From Candidatus Moraniibacteriota bacterium (GTDB lineage Bacteria; Patescibacteria; Paceibacteria; Moranbacterales; UBA2206), in the NCBI GenBank assembly GCA_030645735.1, contig JAUSNP010000001.1, positions 1 to 64,000 of the forward strand: a stretch of 64,000 bases of DNA, given 5' to 3'. The translations under genes were made by a program, and so were the position numbers. The notes beneath the pieces are model-generated. The model made no database searches and was not told the origin of the DNA. It saw nothing but the letters and a program-made list of their open reading frames with translations. Shown here in pieces: positions 16,483-23,751 of the stretch; positions within the stretch are counted from its first letter, which is position 1; the number at the start of each line of letters is the position of its first letter.

Positions 16483-17035
16483 AAGAAAAATAAACATCAA
16501 TGGTAAAGACATTGAATATGTCTTCAAGCGAACCAAGGGCTCTAAGAGCGTGAAGTTGGCAGTTTATGCTGATGGGCGCTTTGTCGTTTCGGCGCCAAAA
16601 TGGTATCCTATGTATATAGTTAAAAAGTTTATTGAAGAAAAGTCACAGTGGATTTTTGAGCGCGTGAAGGACATTGATTTTGACCTGATTGGTCAGAAAC
16701 AAAAAGCAGAAAGCGCGGATTATAAAAAATCAGTGAAGTTGGCGCGAGCCATCATTCATGCGCGATTGGAATTTTTCAACTGTCATTACAATTTTCAGTA
16801 TAATCGTGTGGCGATCAAGAATCAGAAGACCTGTTGGGGGAGTTGTAGCCAGAAAGCCAATTTGAATTTCAACTATAAGATTATCAATTTGCCGGACGAG
16901 ATGCGTGACTATGTGATTGTGCATGAGCTGTGTCATTTGCAAGAATTGAATCACAGTAAAAGATTTTGGAATCTAGTTTCGCAGACCGTGCCGAATTATC
17001 GAACTTTGCGAAGAAAATTAACAGAAATAAAATAA
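16475..17035 (+). CDS. YgjP/DUF45-type zinc metallopeptidase
   Basis: A 186-residue protein with VIVHELCHLQELNHS, the HExxH zinc site followed by N-H-S typical of the DUF45/YgjP (M48-like) family, and the usual NQKTCWGSCSQKANLNFNYKI block before it. The ATG at 16475 overlaps the previous gene's stop (8-base overlap), which suggests translational coupling; a start at 16427 would only add residues read in another frame of that gene. Cytoplasmic. Substrate unknown; family members are often next to restriction or translation genes. Confidence 0.88.
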   Translation: MDKRKININGKDIEYVFKRTKGSKSVKLAVYADGRFVVSAPKWYPMYIVKKFIEEKSQWIFERVKDIDFDLIGQKQKAESADYKKSVKLARAIIHARLEFFNCHYNFQYNRVAIKNQKTCWGSCSQKANLNFNYKIINLPDEMRDYVIVHELCHLQELNHSKRFWNLVSQTVPNYRTLRRKLTEIK

Positions 17036-17043
17036 TAAAAAAT

Positions 17044-17116
17044 TGTCATTCCCGTGGAAACGGGAATCTAGTATCTAAGCTTTGTGACTAGATTCCGGCT
17101 CAAGGCCGGAACGACA
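17044..17116. repeat. REP-like inverted repeat (GTCATTCCCG class)
   Basis: GTCATTCCCGTGGAAACGGG begins the left half and GATTCCGGCTCAAGGCCGG the right. It is a degenerate member of the widespread class with CATTCCCG/CGGGAATG ends. A better preserved copy lies at 19981-20059. Confidence 0.8.
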
Positions 17117-17126
17117 TAAAACAAAT

Positions 17127-18044
17127 ATGAATTACATTGTTCTCGCCACGGTTGCATATTTTATGGTCGCTTTAGAAGTTATCCTAGATAAATTTTTGCT
17201 AAGCTCTAAGCGAATTTCTCATCCAGCCATCTATGCCTTTTATTCTGGTCTTTTGACCGCTTTTGTATTTTTCATGGTGCCATTTGGTTTTCACACGATG
17301 ACGCCATATTTTGCCATGGTGAGCATCGTGACAGGAATTATTTTTACTTATGGATTCTTGACCTTATTTTTTGCTATCAATAAAAGTGAAGCTAGTCGAG
17401 TGATGCCAGTGGTTGGAGCGGTTGTGCCATTGGTGACATTTGTTCTTTCTGGTAGTTTATTATCTGAATATTTAAATGGAGTGCAATTGGCCGGAGTGTT
17501 AGCTTTGATTGCTGGTGGACTTCTGATTTCTTTTGATTTTCCATTGAAAAACAAGAAGAAATTTTTTCATGGTTTTTATTATTCAATTTTGGCGGGTATT
17601 CTTTTTGCCATCGAAGTCACTTCTTTCAAATATTTGAGTGATAATTATACTTTTGCCAATGTATTTATCTGGACGCGCTGGGGTGTGACCTTGGGAGCGT
17701 TGAGTTTGTTGCTCATTCCTCATTGGAGAAAAGTCATTTTGAATTCTTTCGGTAGTTTCAAAAATACTAAAAAAGAACATCATCAGACTGGAGGACTTTT
17801 TATTTTGAATAAAGTTTTGGGTGGCGCTGGATCAATTCTAACCAAAAAAGCTATCACTTTGGGTAGCGCGACCGTAGTGAGTGCCTTGGTTTCGACTGAA
17901 TATGTTTTTATTCTATTGATTGGTTTGGTGATGTCATTCCATTTCCCAAGAATTTTCCAAGAGAAAGAAGATGTTTTAGGCATAACGCAAAAAATAGTTT
18001 CAATTTTGATTATTTCGCTAGGCGTAGTTCTCATATCTCGTTAA
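17127..18044 (+). CDS. EamA/DMT-superfamily transporter
   Basis: A 305-residue integral membrane protein with about ten hydrophobic helices in two halves (1-135 and 145-305), the architecture of the drug/metabolite transporter superfamily. The helix-break text (PVVGAVVPLVTFVLSG in the first half, TVVSALVSTEYVFILL in the second) fits the inverted EamA repeat. Substrate unknown. It starts 10 bases after the REP-like repeat and is followed 19 bases later by the glycosidase gene, so the two may be cotranscribed. Confidence 0.8.
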   Translation: MNYIVLATVAYFMVALEVILDKFLLSSKRISHPAIYAFYSGLLTAFVFFMVPFGFHTMTPYFAMVSIVTGIIFTYGFLTLFFAINKSEASRVMPVVGAVVPLVTFVLSGSLLSEYLNGVQLAGVLALIAGGLLISFDFPLKNKKKFFHGFYYSILAGILFAIEVTSFKYLSDNYTFANVFIWTRWGVTLGALSLLLIPHWRKVILNSFGSFKNTKKEHHQTGGLFILNKVLGGAGSILTKKAITLGSATVVSALVSTEYVFILLIGLVMSFHFPRIFQEKEDVLGITQKIVSILIISLGVVLISR

Positions 18045-18063
18045 AAATAAAATTCAATATAAA

Positions 18064-19080
18064 ATGGAGATTATAAAAAAAATATTAAAAGTCATCGGAA
18101 TAATCCTGCTGAGTTTGTTTGGATTTATTCTGATAATGTTCGGCTATTTCAATCTACCGGCAGAAAATAATAACGATGGTGCCAAATTGGGCATGACTTT
18201 TTCCAGCACCTATTCATCCAGCATGGGTCTGGATTGGAAAGCTAATTATATCGCGATGTTGGATGATTTGCACATCAAAAAAATTCGCATTCCAGTTTAT
18301 TGGGACATGGTAGAAATCAAAAAAGGCGATTATGATTTTTCGGATGTGGATTGGCAATTGAATGAGGCTCGGAAAAGAAACGCTGAAATTATTTTAGCTA
18401 TCGGTCAGAAAACTCCGCGTTGGCCAGAATGCAATGTTCCACAGTGGGTGAAAGAAGATGAGCAAAATAGAAAAGAAAGTCTTTTGGAATATGTGGCTGT
18501 TTCTATGAATCGCTATAAAAATGATCCAGTAGTGAAATATTGGCAAATCGAAAATGAACCATTTTTGCCATTTGGTATTTGTCCCAAACCGGACGCCAGT
18601 CTTTTGGACAGCGAATTGGCAGTGGCGCGCTCAATCGACAATACACGCCAAATCATAGTGACTGACAGTGGCGAATTGAGTTTGTGGGTGCAAGCGGCCA
18701 AGCGCGCCGACATTTTTGGCACCACGATGTATCGAACAATTTATAAAAAAGGCCTTGGCTATGTTGAATATCCAATCGGACCAAGATTTTTTCAATTCAA
18801 GCATGCAATAATCAAGCTGTTTGCGCACCAAAACAACGCCATTGTCATTGAACTGCAAGCCGAGCCATGGATCATGGGTTCTACAATAGATAATACATTG
18901 GAAGAACAATTCAAATCTATGAATCCAGAACAACTAGTGAGCAATGTTGAGTATGCCGAGAAAGTTAATTTCCCGCAGATATATTTATGGGGCGTGGAAT
19001 GGTGGTATTGGTTGAAAGAAAAGCAAAATCATCCAGAACTTTGGAATACGGCGCGTGACCTATATCTCAATCGACAATAA
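18064..19080 (+). CDS. Membrane-anchored clan GH-A glycoside hydrolase-like protein
   Basis: A 338-residue protein. Residues about 7-29 form an N-terminal membrane anchor; the rest is a TIM-barrel glycosidase-like domain facing outward. IRIPVYWDMVE, YWQIENEPF (acid/base E165) and VIELQAEPW (nucleophile candidate E263, alternatively E267) match the clan GH-A pattern of cellulase- and beta-galactosidase-like enzymes. The exact family cannot be fixed by eye. It may trim extracellular polysaccharide, which would fit the SemiSWEET and GH1 genes upstream. A terminator follows. Confidence 0.75.
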   Translation: MEIIKKILKVIGIILLSLFGFILIMFGYFNLPAENNNDGAKLGMTFSSTYSSSMGLDWKANYIAMLDDLHIKKIRIPVYWDMVEIKKGDYDFSDVDWQLNEARKRNAEIILAIGQKTPRWPECNVPQWVKEDEQNRKESLLEYVAVSMNRYKNDPVVKYWQIENEPFLPFGICPKPDASLLDSELAVARSIDNTRQIIVTDSGELSLWVQAAKRADIFGTTMYRTIYKKGLGYVEYPIGPRFFQFKHAIIKLFAHQNNAIVIELQAEPWIMGSTIDNTLEEQFKSMNPEQLVSNVEYAEKVNFPQIYLWGVEWWYWLKEKQNHPELWNTARDLYLNRQ

Positions 19081-19105
19081 ACTTCCAAGAATTGAAAATA
19101 CGGCT

Positions 19106-19135
19106 AAAGACCACCTTTAAGAAGGGCGGTCTTTT
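19106..19135 (+). terminator. Rho-independent terminator
   Basis: AGACCaCCTT/AAGGgcGGTCT stem with a TAAG loop and a T-run after the glycosidase gene. Confidence 0.85.
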
Positions 19136-19220
19136 GTTGCTGATCTGAATTAAGTTGACTCCTAGGGGCAAATTTGACCTCATAAGCTATCTGAGGGCTC
19201 AGCAACTGCCTTCGTTGGTT

Positions 19221-19248
19221 TTGGAATAAGTTTTGTTTATGGTACTAT
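19221..19248 (+). promoter_or_regulatory. Possible promoter of the exonuclease gene
   Basis: TTGGAA (19221-19226), a 16-base spacer and TGG-TACTAT (-10 at 19243-19248). Both boxes are imperfect. Confidence 0.4.
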
Positions 19249-19302
19249 TTTGTTAGAGCCTGCTCATAATCTCATGTCTAGATAAATAGTATCTTTTCTT
19301 TT

Positions 19303-19971
19303 ATGTCTCGGGTTATTGTAGATATTGAAACAATTGGCAAGGATTTTGCGAGCTATGACCAAAAAAGTCAGGAGTATCTTTTGAAATATGCGCAGACTGA
19401 GGAGGAGCAGGAGGCAGTCAAAAAAAGTTTGGCCCTGCATGCTCTGACGGGCGAGGTGGTGACTATCGGTATGCTCAATCCTGACACGGGCAAAGGCGTG
19501 ATGCTCTTTCAAAGCAAGGGTGAAGTCATTGAGGATTTTTCCGAAGATGGACTTTTCTATGAAGCTGGCACAGAGAAAGAGTTATTGGAAAAATTTTGGG
19601 ACATGGTGAAGACATACAAGCAAATAATCACTTTCAATGGTCGCAATTTTGACATTCCGTTTTTGATGACACGCAGTGCCATCAATGGCGTGCGAGTGTC
19701 GCGCAACTTCATGGGCTATCGCTACAATCCGAAAGAACATTGTGATTTGATGGAGCAATTGACCTTCTATGGGGCGACTCGCAAATTCAATCTGGATTTT
19801 TATGCCAAATCCTTCGGCATCAAGAGTTCCAAAGATGAAGGCATCGACGGTTCGATGGTAGGTGAGTTGTATAAACAAAAGAGATATTTGGATGTGGCGC
19901 GCTATTGTCATCGTGATCTTCTGACAACCAAAGGTTTGTATGAATATTGGGATAAATATTTGAGTTTTTAG
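19303..19971 (+). CDS. PolB-like 3'-5' exonuclease (DEDDy, RNase H-like fold)
   Basis: A 222-residue stand-alone exonuclease domain. The three ExoI-III motifs are readable: VDIETIG (D7, E9), TFNGRNFDIPFL (Asp in the second motif) and YCHRDLLTT (Tyr-x3-Asp), with two catalytic metal ions expected. The family is annotated as a predicted 3'-5' exonuclease similar to the PolB exonuclease domain. Role probably in DNA repair or turnover; no polymerase domain is attached. A REP-like repeat follows directly. Confidence 0.88.
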   Translation: MSRVIVDIETIGKDFASYDQKSQEYLLKYAQTEEEQEAVKKSLALHALTGEVVTIGMLNPDTGKGVMLFQSKGEVIEDFSEDGLFYEAGTEKELLEKFWDMVKTYKQIITFNGRNFDIPFLMTRSAINGVRVSRNFMGYRYNPKEHCDLMEQLTFYGATRKFNLDFYAKSFGIKSSKDEGIDGSMVGELYKQKRYLDVARYCHRDLLTTKGLYEYWDKYLSF

Positions 19972-19980
19972 AATTAGCAT

Positions 19981-20059
19981 TGTCATTCCCGTGGAAACGG
20001 GAATCCAGTCACACAGCATTAAGTTTCTACACTAGATTCCCGCCTACGCGGGAATGACA
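19981..20059. repeat. REP-like inverted repeat, well preserved
   Basis: Begins TGTCATTCCCGTGGAAACGG and ends CGCGGGAATGACA, a near-perfect mirror with ATCCAGT and ACTAGAT inner parts. It fills the gap and overlaps an upstream in-frame ATG of the next gene. Confidence 0.9.
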
Positions 20060-20068
20060 AATAAAAAA

Positions 20069-20554
20069 ATGAAAGGCAAAGAATTATATATCATCGCGCA
20101 CAACATTCGCAGTGCTCACAATGTGGGGGCGATTTTTCGTTCCAGCGATGGAGCGGGGGTGGATAAGATTTTTTTGAGTGGTTATTCACAACGACCAGCA
20201 TCAGCTGATAAGCAAGATCTGGTGAAACCAGAAAAGATGTTGGCCAAAACGGCACTGGGCGCTGAGTTGAGTGTGGCTTGGGAAGGCGCTGATGATCTAG
20301 TCAAGCTTATTAATAAACTGAAAAAAGAAGGCGTGCAGATTGTGGCTCTAGAAAAAACTGAAGGCAGTGTAGATATTCGCAAATTCCAGCCAACCTTTCC
20401 GATGGCCTTGATTTTGGGACACGAAGTGGATGGTGTGAAAGATGAGGTTTTGCAATTGTGCGACGCCGTGATTGAAATCCCGATGCGCGGACAGAAAGAA
20501 TCCCTGAATGTTTCCGTGGCCACAGGCATCGCGATTTATGAATTGCTTGGATAA
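20069..20554 (+). CDS. TrmH/SpoU-family RNA 2'-O-methyltransferase
   Basis: A 161-residue SPOUT methyltransferase with all three motifs: NIRSAHNVGAIFRSSDGAG, ALILGHEVDGV and IPMRGQKESLNVSVATGIA, which build the trefoil knot that binds SAM. The length is that of a minimal catalytic unit without an N-terminal RNA-binding domain. The ATG at 20069 is preferred over that at 20054 because the latter lies inside the REP-like repeat. Target (tRNA Gm18 or an rRNA ribose) cannot be decided from sequence. Confidence 0.9.
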   Translation: MKGKELYIIAHNIRSAHNVGAIFRSSDGAGVDKIFLSGYSQRPASADKQDLVKPEKMLAKTALGAELSVAWEGADDLVKLINKLKKEGVQIVALEKTEGSVDIRKFQPTFPMALILGHEVDGVKDEVLQLCDAVIEIPMRGQKESLNVSVATGIAIYELLG

Positions 20555-20563
20555 TGGTATAAT
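20555..20563 (+). promoter_or_regulatory. Extended -10 box giving a leaderless HAD transcript
   Basis: TGGTATAAT ends six bases before the ATG at 20570, so the transcript would begin at or next to the start codon. Confidence 0.55.
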
Positions 20564-20569
20564 AATACT

Positions 20570-21265
20570 ATGAATAATAAAAAGAATAAATTGGCGGTAT
20601 TTGATATTGATGGTACGATTTTTCGCAAAAATCTGGCTTTTGAGTTGATCAATGAATTAGCCTGGCGGGGGATTTTCAAAAAAGAAGTGCGGTCAGAACT
20701 TGTACGGCATTATAGTAATTGGCTGGATCACAAAGGTACTTATGAAGATTATCGCAAAGCTCTGGTAGCCTTGTATGCGGACAATATTAAAGGATGCAAA
20801 AGGGAGGATGTTCTGAAAGCTGCTAAGGGTGTTATGCCTTTCTATCAAGATCGAACCTATGTTTTTGCTGAGAATTTGATCAAGAAATTGAAAGCGGAAA
20901 ATTACAATATCATTGCCGTATCTGGTTCACCAAGTGAAATTGTAGAAGAATATAATAAACACTTGAAGTTTGACGCGGTTTTTGGTTCAGTTTATGAAAC
21001 TGATGCAGGTGATATTTACACAGGAGGTGCAGTTTTTGAGCCAACCAAAGGTAAGAGTCAGGTAGTCAGACAATATTTAACTGAAAATAATCTAACTCTG
21101 GAAGGCTCTTACGGAATTGGTGATACTGAATCAGACGCTTCAGTTTTGGAAATTGTGGAAAATCCAATTGCCTTCAATCCGAATTCCAATCTAAAGGAAA
21201 TTGCGCAAGCCAAGGGTTGGAAAATCATCGTGGAGAAAAAGGATGTTATTTATGAAATAAAATAA
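20570..21265 (+). CDS. HAD-superfamily hydrolase, subfamily IB-like
   Basis: A 231-residue phosphatase-like protein. VFDIDGTIF (nucleophile D11 and D13) opens the domain, AVSGSPSEIV supplies the Ser of motif II, KGKSQVV the Lys of motif III and GIGDTESDASVL the acidic motif IV. This is the SerB-like HAD-IB layout with a helical cap after motif I. Substrate unknown; phosphoserine or phospholipid-type monoesters are possible. A small membrane-protein gene follows after 7 bases. Confidence 0.88.
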   Translation: MNNKKNKLAVFDIDGTIFRKNLAFELINELAWRGIFKKEVRSELVRHYSNWLDHKGTYEDYRKALVALYADNIKGCKREDVLKAAKGVMPFYQDRTYVFAENLIKKLKAENYNIIAVSGSPSEIVEEYNKHLKFDAVFGSVYETDAGDIYTGGAVFEPTKGKSQVVRQYLTENNLTLEGSYGIGDTESDASVLEIVENPIAFNPNSNLKEIAQAKGWKIIVEKKDVIYEIK

Positions 21266-21272
21266 AAAATTT

Positions 21273-21461
21273 ATGACACTAATATTATTAATCATTGGTT
21301 TTATATTATTCGGTCTTATCTGGTTGTTTGTGGAACTTGTAACGGCCAAAAGTCTCAACGATTTTTTGGATGAAAAAATCATGCGCAGGATGAAATGGCT
21401 GTGGTTGCCAGTCTATGCGTTGTGGCGGATGTCCAAAGAAGTTATTTTCAATAAAAAATAA
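21273..21461 (+). CDS. Small membrane protein, unrecognised
   Basis: 62 residues: one long hydrophobic helix (about 2-24), an acidic/basic middle (SLNDFLDEKIMRRMK) and an aromatic stretch (WLWLPVYALWRM) with a Lys-rich end. It is probably a peripheral or single-pass membrane protein. Coding potential is supported by the tight spacing after the HAD gene and by the terminator right behind it; no family was recognised. Confidence 0.55.
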   Translation: MTLILLIIGFILFGLIWLFVELVTAKSLNDFLDEKIMRRMKWLWLPVYALWRMSKEVIFNKK

Positions 21462-21473
21462 AATATGCAGCAT

Positions 21474-21508
21474 AAAAAAACTCTCAGATTTCTCTGAGAG
21501 TTTTTTTT
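21474..21508. terminator. Bidirectional terminator between convergent genes
   Basis: AAACTCTCAG/CTGAGAGTTT stem with A-run and T-run on opposite sides, so it can serve both the + strand HAD operon and the minus-strand rplT. Confidence 0.9.
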
Positions 21509-21521
21509 GTTATCGAAAGAT

Positions 21522-21866
21522 TTACTTGACCTTCTCGATGAATTTTGCAAATACGGCTGGATTCTCCATAGCCATTTGTGACAAAACTTTTCGGTCTACT
21601 TCAATTTTCTTGTCAGACATAGTCTTGATTAGGATACTGTATTTCATACCCAGTTCACGAACTGCAGTATTAAGTCGAGTGATCCACAGTCTGCGCATTG
21701 AGCGTTTCTTGGCTCGTCGGTCACGATAGGCGTAGGCACCAGCCTTGATCAAGGCTTGTTTAGCTGAGCGATAGAGGGAACTTCTTTTCCATCGATATCC
21801 ACTCGCGTCTTCCAAGACATTCTTTCTGCGTTTTGAAGCGGCTACTCCGCGTTTTACTCTTGTCAT
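21522..21866 (-). CDS. rplT: 50S ribosomal protein L20
   Basis: A 114-residue basic protein with the L20 text TRVKRGVAASKRRKNVLEDA, KRSMRRLWITRLN and MKYSILIKTM. It binds 23S rRNA early in large-subunit assembly and in many bacteria represses its own operon. Last gene of the minus-strand infC-rpmI-rplT group, 37 bases after rpmI, ending at the shared terminator. Confidence 0.97.
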   Translation of the reverse strand: MTRVKRGVAASKRRKNVLEDASGYRWKRSSLYRSAKQALIKAGAYAYRDRRAKKRSMRRLWITRLNTAVRELGMKYSILIKTMSDKKIEVDRKVLSQMAMENPAVFAKFIEKVK

Positions 21867-21903
21867 AGTATTAGTATAAAAAAATCATTATTTAACTTGG
21901 GTA

Positions 21904-22113
21904 TTAGCGTTGGGCGCTTTTGCTTGGCAAACCTCGCAACATGTTCGCTTCATCAGCTTTGAAGAGTCGCACATCACCTTGCTTGGCCATTCCTTCTCGT
22001 CCAGTTTCCTTGCGATTGTAATGGTTGTGTCCGGTGATTCGGCGAGTAACTTTTCCACTGCCAGTCACTTTGACTCTTTTCTTCACAGCTTTTCTTGTTT
22101 TTAATTTTGGCAT
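21904..22113 (-). CDS. rpmI: 50S ribosomal protein L35
   Basis: A 69-residue L35 (MPKLKTRKAVKKRVKVTGSG, then HNHYNRKETGRE). It lies between infC and rplT in the standard order. The 114-base gap to infC is filled almost completely by a heptamer-type repeat (22122-22225), so the leader that would bind L20 or carry a Shine-Dalgarno site is not visible. Confidence 0.97.
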   Translation of the reverse strand: MPKLKTRKAVKKRVKVTGSGKVTRRITGHNHYNRKETGREGMAKQGDVRLFKADEANMLRGLPSKSAQR

Positions 22114-22121
22114 ATATTTTA

Positions 22122-22225
22122 TAACTCGTAACTAGTAACTCGTAACTAGTAATTGGAGCGTCATCTTATTAATTGGCTTATTTATAATCTATGCTAGTTA
22201 CTGATTACCAGTTACTAGTTACTTG
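22122..22225. repeat. Two-armed heptamer repeat (AACTCGT/AACTAGT class)
   Basis: Left arm: AACTCGT, AACTAGT, AACTCGT, AACTAGT, AATTGGA. Right arm read on the other strand: AGTAACT, GGTAATC, AGTAACT units. The arms are complementary and flank about 45 bases of unrelated text. Confidence 0.8.
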
Positions 22226-22227
22226 TT

Positions 22228-22773
22228 TTATACTTCTGGCGTTAGCACTGCATTAAAGCCACTGGGATATCTTTTCACTTCCTGATCAAGCTTATAAGGG
22301 ACAGTGATGATTTTCAAGAAATCTTCAAGGTTCTTTCGGGCTAGATCTTGGTGAGCTTTTTCTCGGCCACGCAAGAAAATTTCAACTTTCACTTTCTGAC
22401 CTTTTTTGAGAAATTTTTCAGCCATATCTTTCTTGACTTCCAAATCGTGAGTGTCAGTTCGGAAACCAATACGAATTCCTTTGACATCAATTTTTTTCTG
22501 TTTGGCTTTGTTAACTCGATCAAGTCTGGATTGTTGATATTGATATTTGCCATAGTCCATGATTTTGCAAACCGGCGGCTTGGCCATCGGTGCAATTTCC
22601 ACTAGGTCCAAATCTTGTTCGCGAGCAACTTGCAAGGCATCAAACGGAGTCATGACTCCAAGTTGATTTCCCGCATCGTCGATTACGCGAATTTGTGGAA
22701 CCCTAATGTATTCATTTATTCTGGTAAGCGGACCTTTTTTTACGAACGGCCGCTTGGTTGGTACTCTTCTAAT
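22228..22773 (-). CDS. infC: Translation initiation factor IF-3, non-AUG start
   Basis: A full-length IF-3 of about 181 residues if started at the ATT at 22773-22771. From there the frame reads IRRVPTKRPFVKKG, then LTRINEYIRVPQIRVIDDAG (N-domain), and continues into VEIAPMAKPPVCKIMDYGKY and the C-domain. The first in-frame ATG (22653) would delete most of the N-domain. AUU starts are the rule in infC and let IF-3 limit its own translation. The frame stays open to the tmRNA end, so ATC (22782) or other near-cognate codons are alternatives. No Shine-Dalgarno site is visible. Confidence 0.9.
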   Translation of the reverse strand: MRRVPTKRPFVKKGPLTRINEYIRVPQIRVIDDAGNQLGVMTPFDALQVAREQDLDLVEIAPMAKPPVCKIMDYGKYQYQQSRLDRVNKAKQKKIDVKGIRIGFRTDTHDLEVKKDMAEKFLKKGQKVKVEIFLRGREKAHQDLARKNLEDFLKIITVPYKLDQEVKRYPSGFNAVLTPEV

Positions 22774-22797
22774 AGTTTTGATATTAATTATTATTTG

Positions 22798-23209
22798 TGG
22801 AGATGGCGAGAATCGAACTCGCGTCCAAAATCATTCATCTAAAACAATCTACAAGCGTAGTCTATCCGTTTGATTCGATTAAAAAGTGGAGGATAGACAA
22901 AACCTTTTCAATCTATTGCTAATGTAGTTTTATCGAAGTGACTTAGAAAATATCAGATCGACTATCCTGATGTTTTGACACCGAGATCCATCTATCAGGA
23001 GTTGATGGTTCGATGACTACTGCGATAAGGCCTGTAAGGCGATATTTAGGCAATAGCAACCGCAAAATTTGAAGTAAATGCTTGCGCAAATACTGATTTC
23101 GCTTTTGTTATGAAGTTTGCACTTATAACTTTGATACAAATTTAACGAGTAATTATCATCCTCGGCTTGCATATTTTAAACGTACGACCTGTCGAAACCA
23201 AACATCCCC
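22798..23209 (-). ncRNA. ssrA: Transfer-messenger RNA
   Basis: The 5' end GGGGATG (23209-23203) pairs with CATCTCC at the 3' end (22805-22799), followed by discriminator A; CCA is not encoded. GTTTGGTTTCGACAGG follows the 5' end and GGACGCGAGTTCGATTCTCG is the T arm. The tag frame begins with GCA at 23120 and ends at a TAA (23048-23046): 24 codons, starting ANFITKAKSV and ending FAVAIA. smpB lies immediately upstream on the same strand. Together they rescue stalled ribosomes. Confidence 0.97.
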
Positions 23210-23222
23210 AGAGGGGAACAGT

Positions 23223-23669
23223 CTAGTTGTTTTTTAGCTCTCTTTTGATATTTCTCTCGACTTCTCGCTTGCTGATTGTTTCGCGTTTGTCATATTTCTT
23301 TTTTCCTTTACCTACGCCAAATTCCAGCTTCAATAGTCGTTTCTTAGTATACACTCGAATGGGTACCAATGTCAAGCCTTGGATACGCACTTTGCCCGTT
23401 AAATGCTTGATTTCCGATTTGCGTAGCAAAAGCTTCCTTGGCTGGGTCGGATCATAGTTTTTGATCTCGCCTGCTTGTTTGTAGGGAGTGATGTGGGCGT
23501 TGGTTAAATAGAGCTCGCCGCCTGCAACTGTCACAAAGCTTTCTTTGAGACTGATATGGCCCATTTTGACCGATTTGACCTCAGCTCCAGTCAACACCAA
23601 GCCGGCCTCATATTTGTCTGAGATTTCATAATCGAAATTAGCGCGTTTGTTGTAGGCGAGTGTTGTCAT
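23223..23669 (-). CDS. smpB: SsrA-binding protein
   Basis: A 148-residue SmpB: NKRANFDYEISDKYEAGLVL, TGAEVKSVKMG, DPTQPRKLLLRK and a basic C-terminal tail (KGKKKYDKRETISKREVERN). It binds the tRNA-like part of tmRNA and delivers it to stalled ribosomes. Its stop is 13 bases before the tmRNA 5' end, so both are probably made together. A TATAAT on the minus strand (23694-23689) would give a very short leader. Confidence 0.97.
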   Translation of the reverse strand: MTTLAYNKRANFDYEISDKYEAGLVLTGAEVKSVKMGHISLKESFVTVAGGELYLTNAHITPYKQAGEIKNYDPTQPRKLLLRKSEIKHLTGKVRIQGLTLVPIRVYTKKRLLKLEFGVGKGKKKYDKRETISKREVERNIKRELKNN

Positions 23670-23751
23670 ATATACAGCTTATCATTTAATTATAGGTTAA
23701 TACAAGCGCCAAAGCTTTATTTTTTCAGCGGGATAGGTTAGAATTAGAAGT

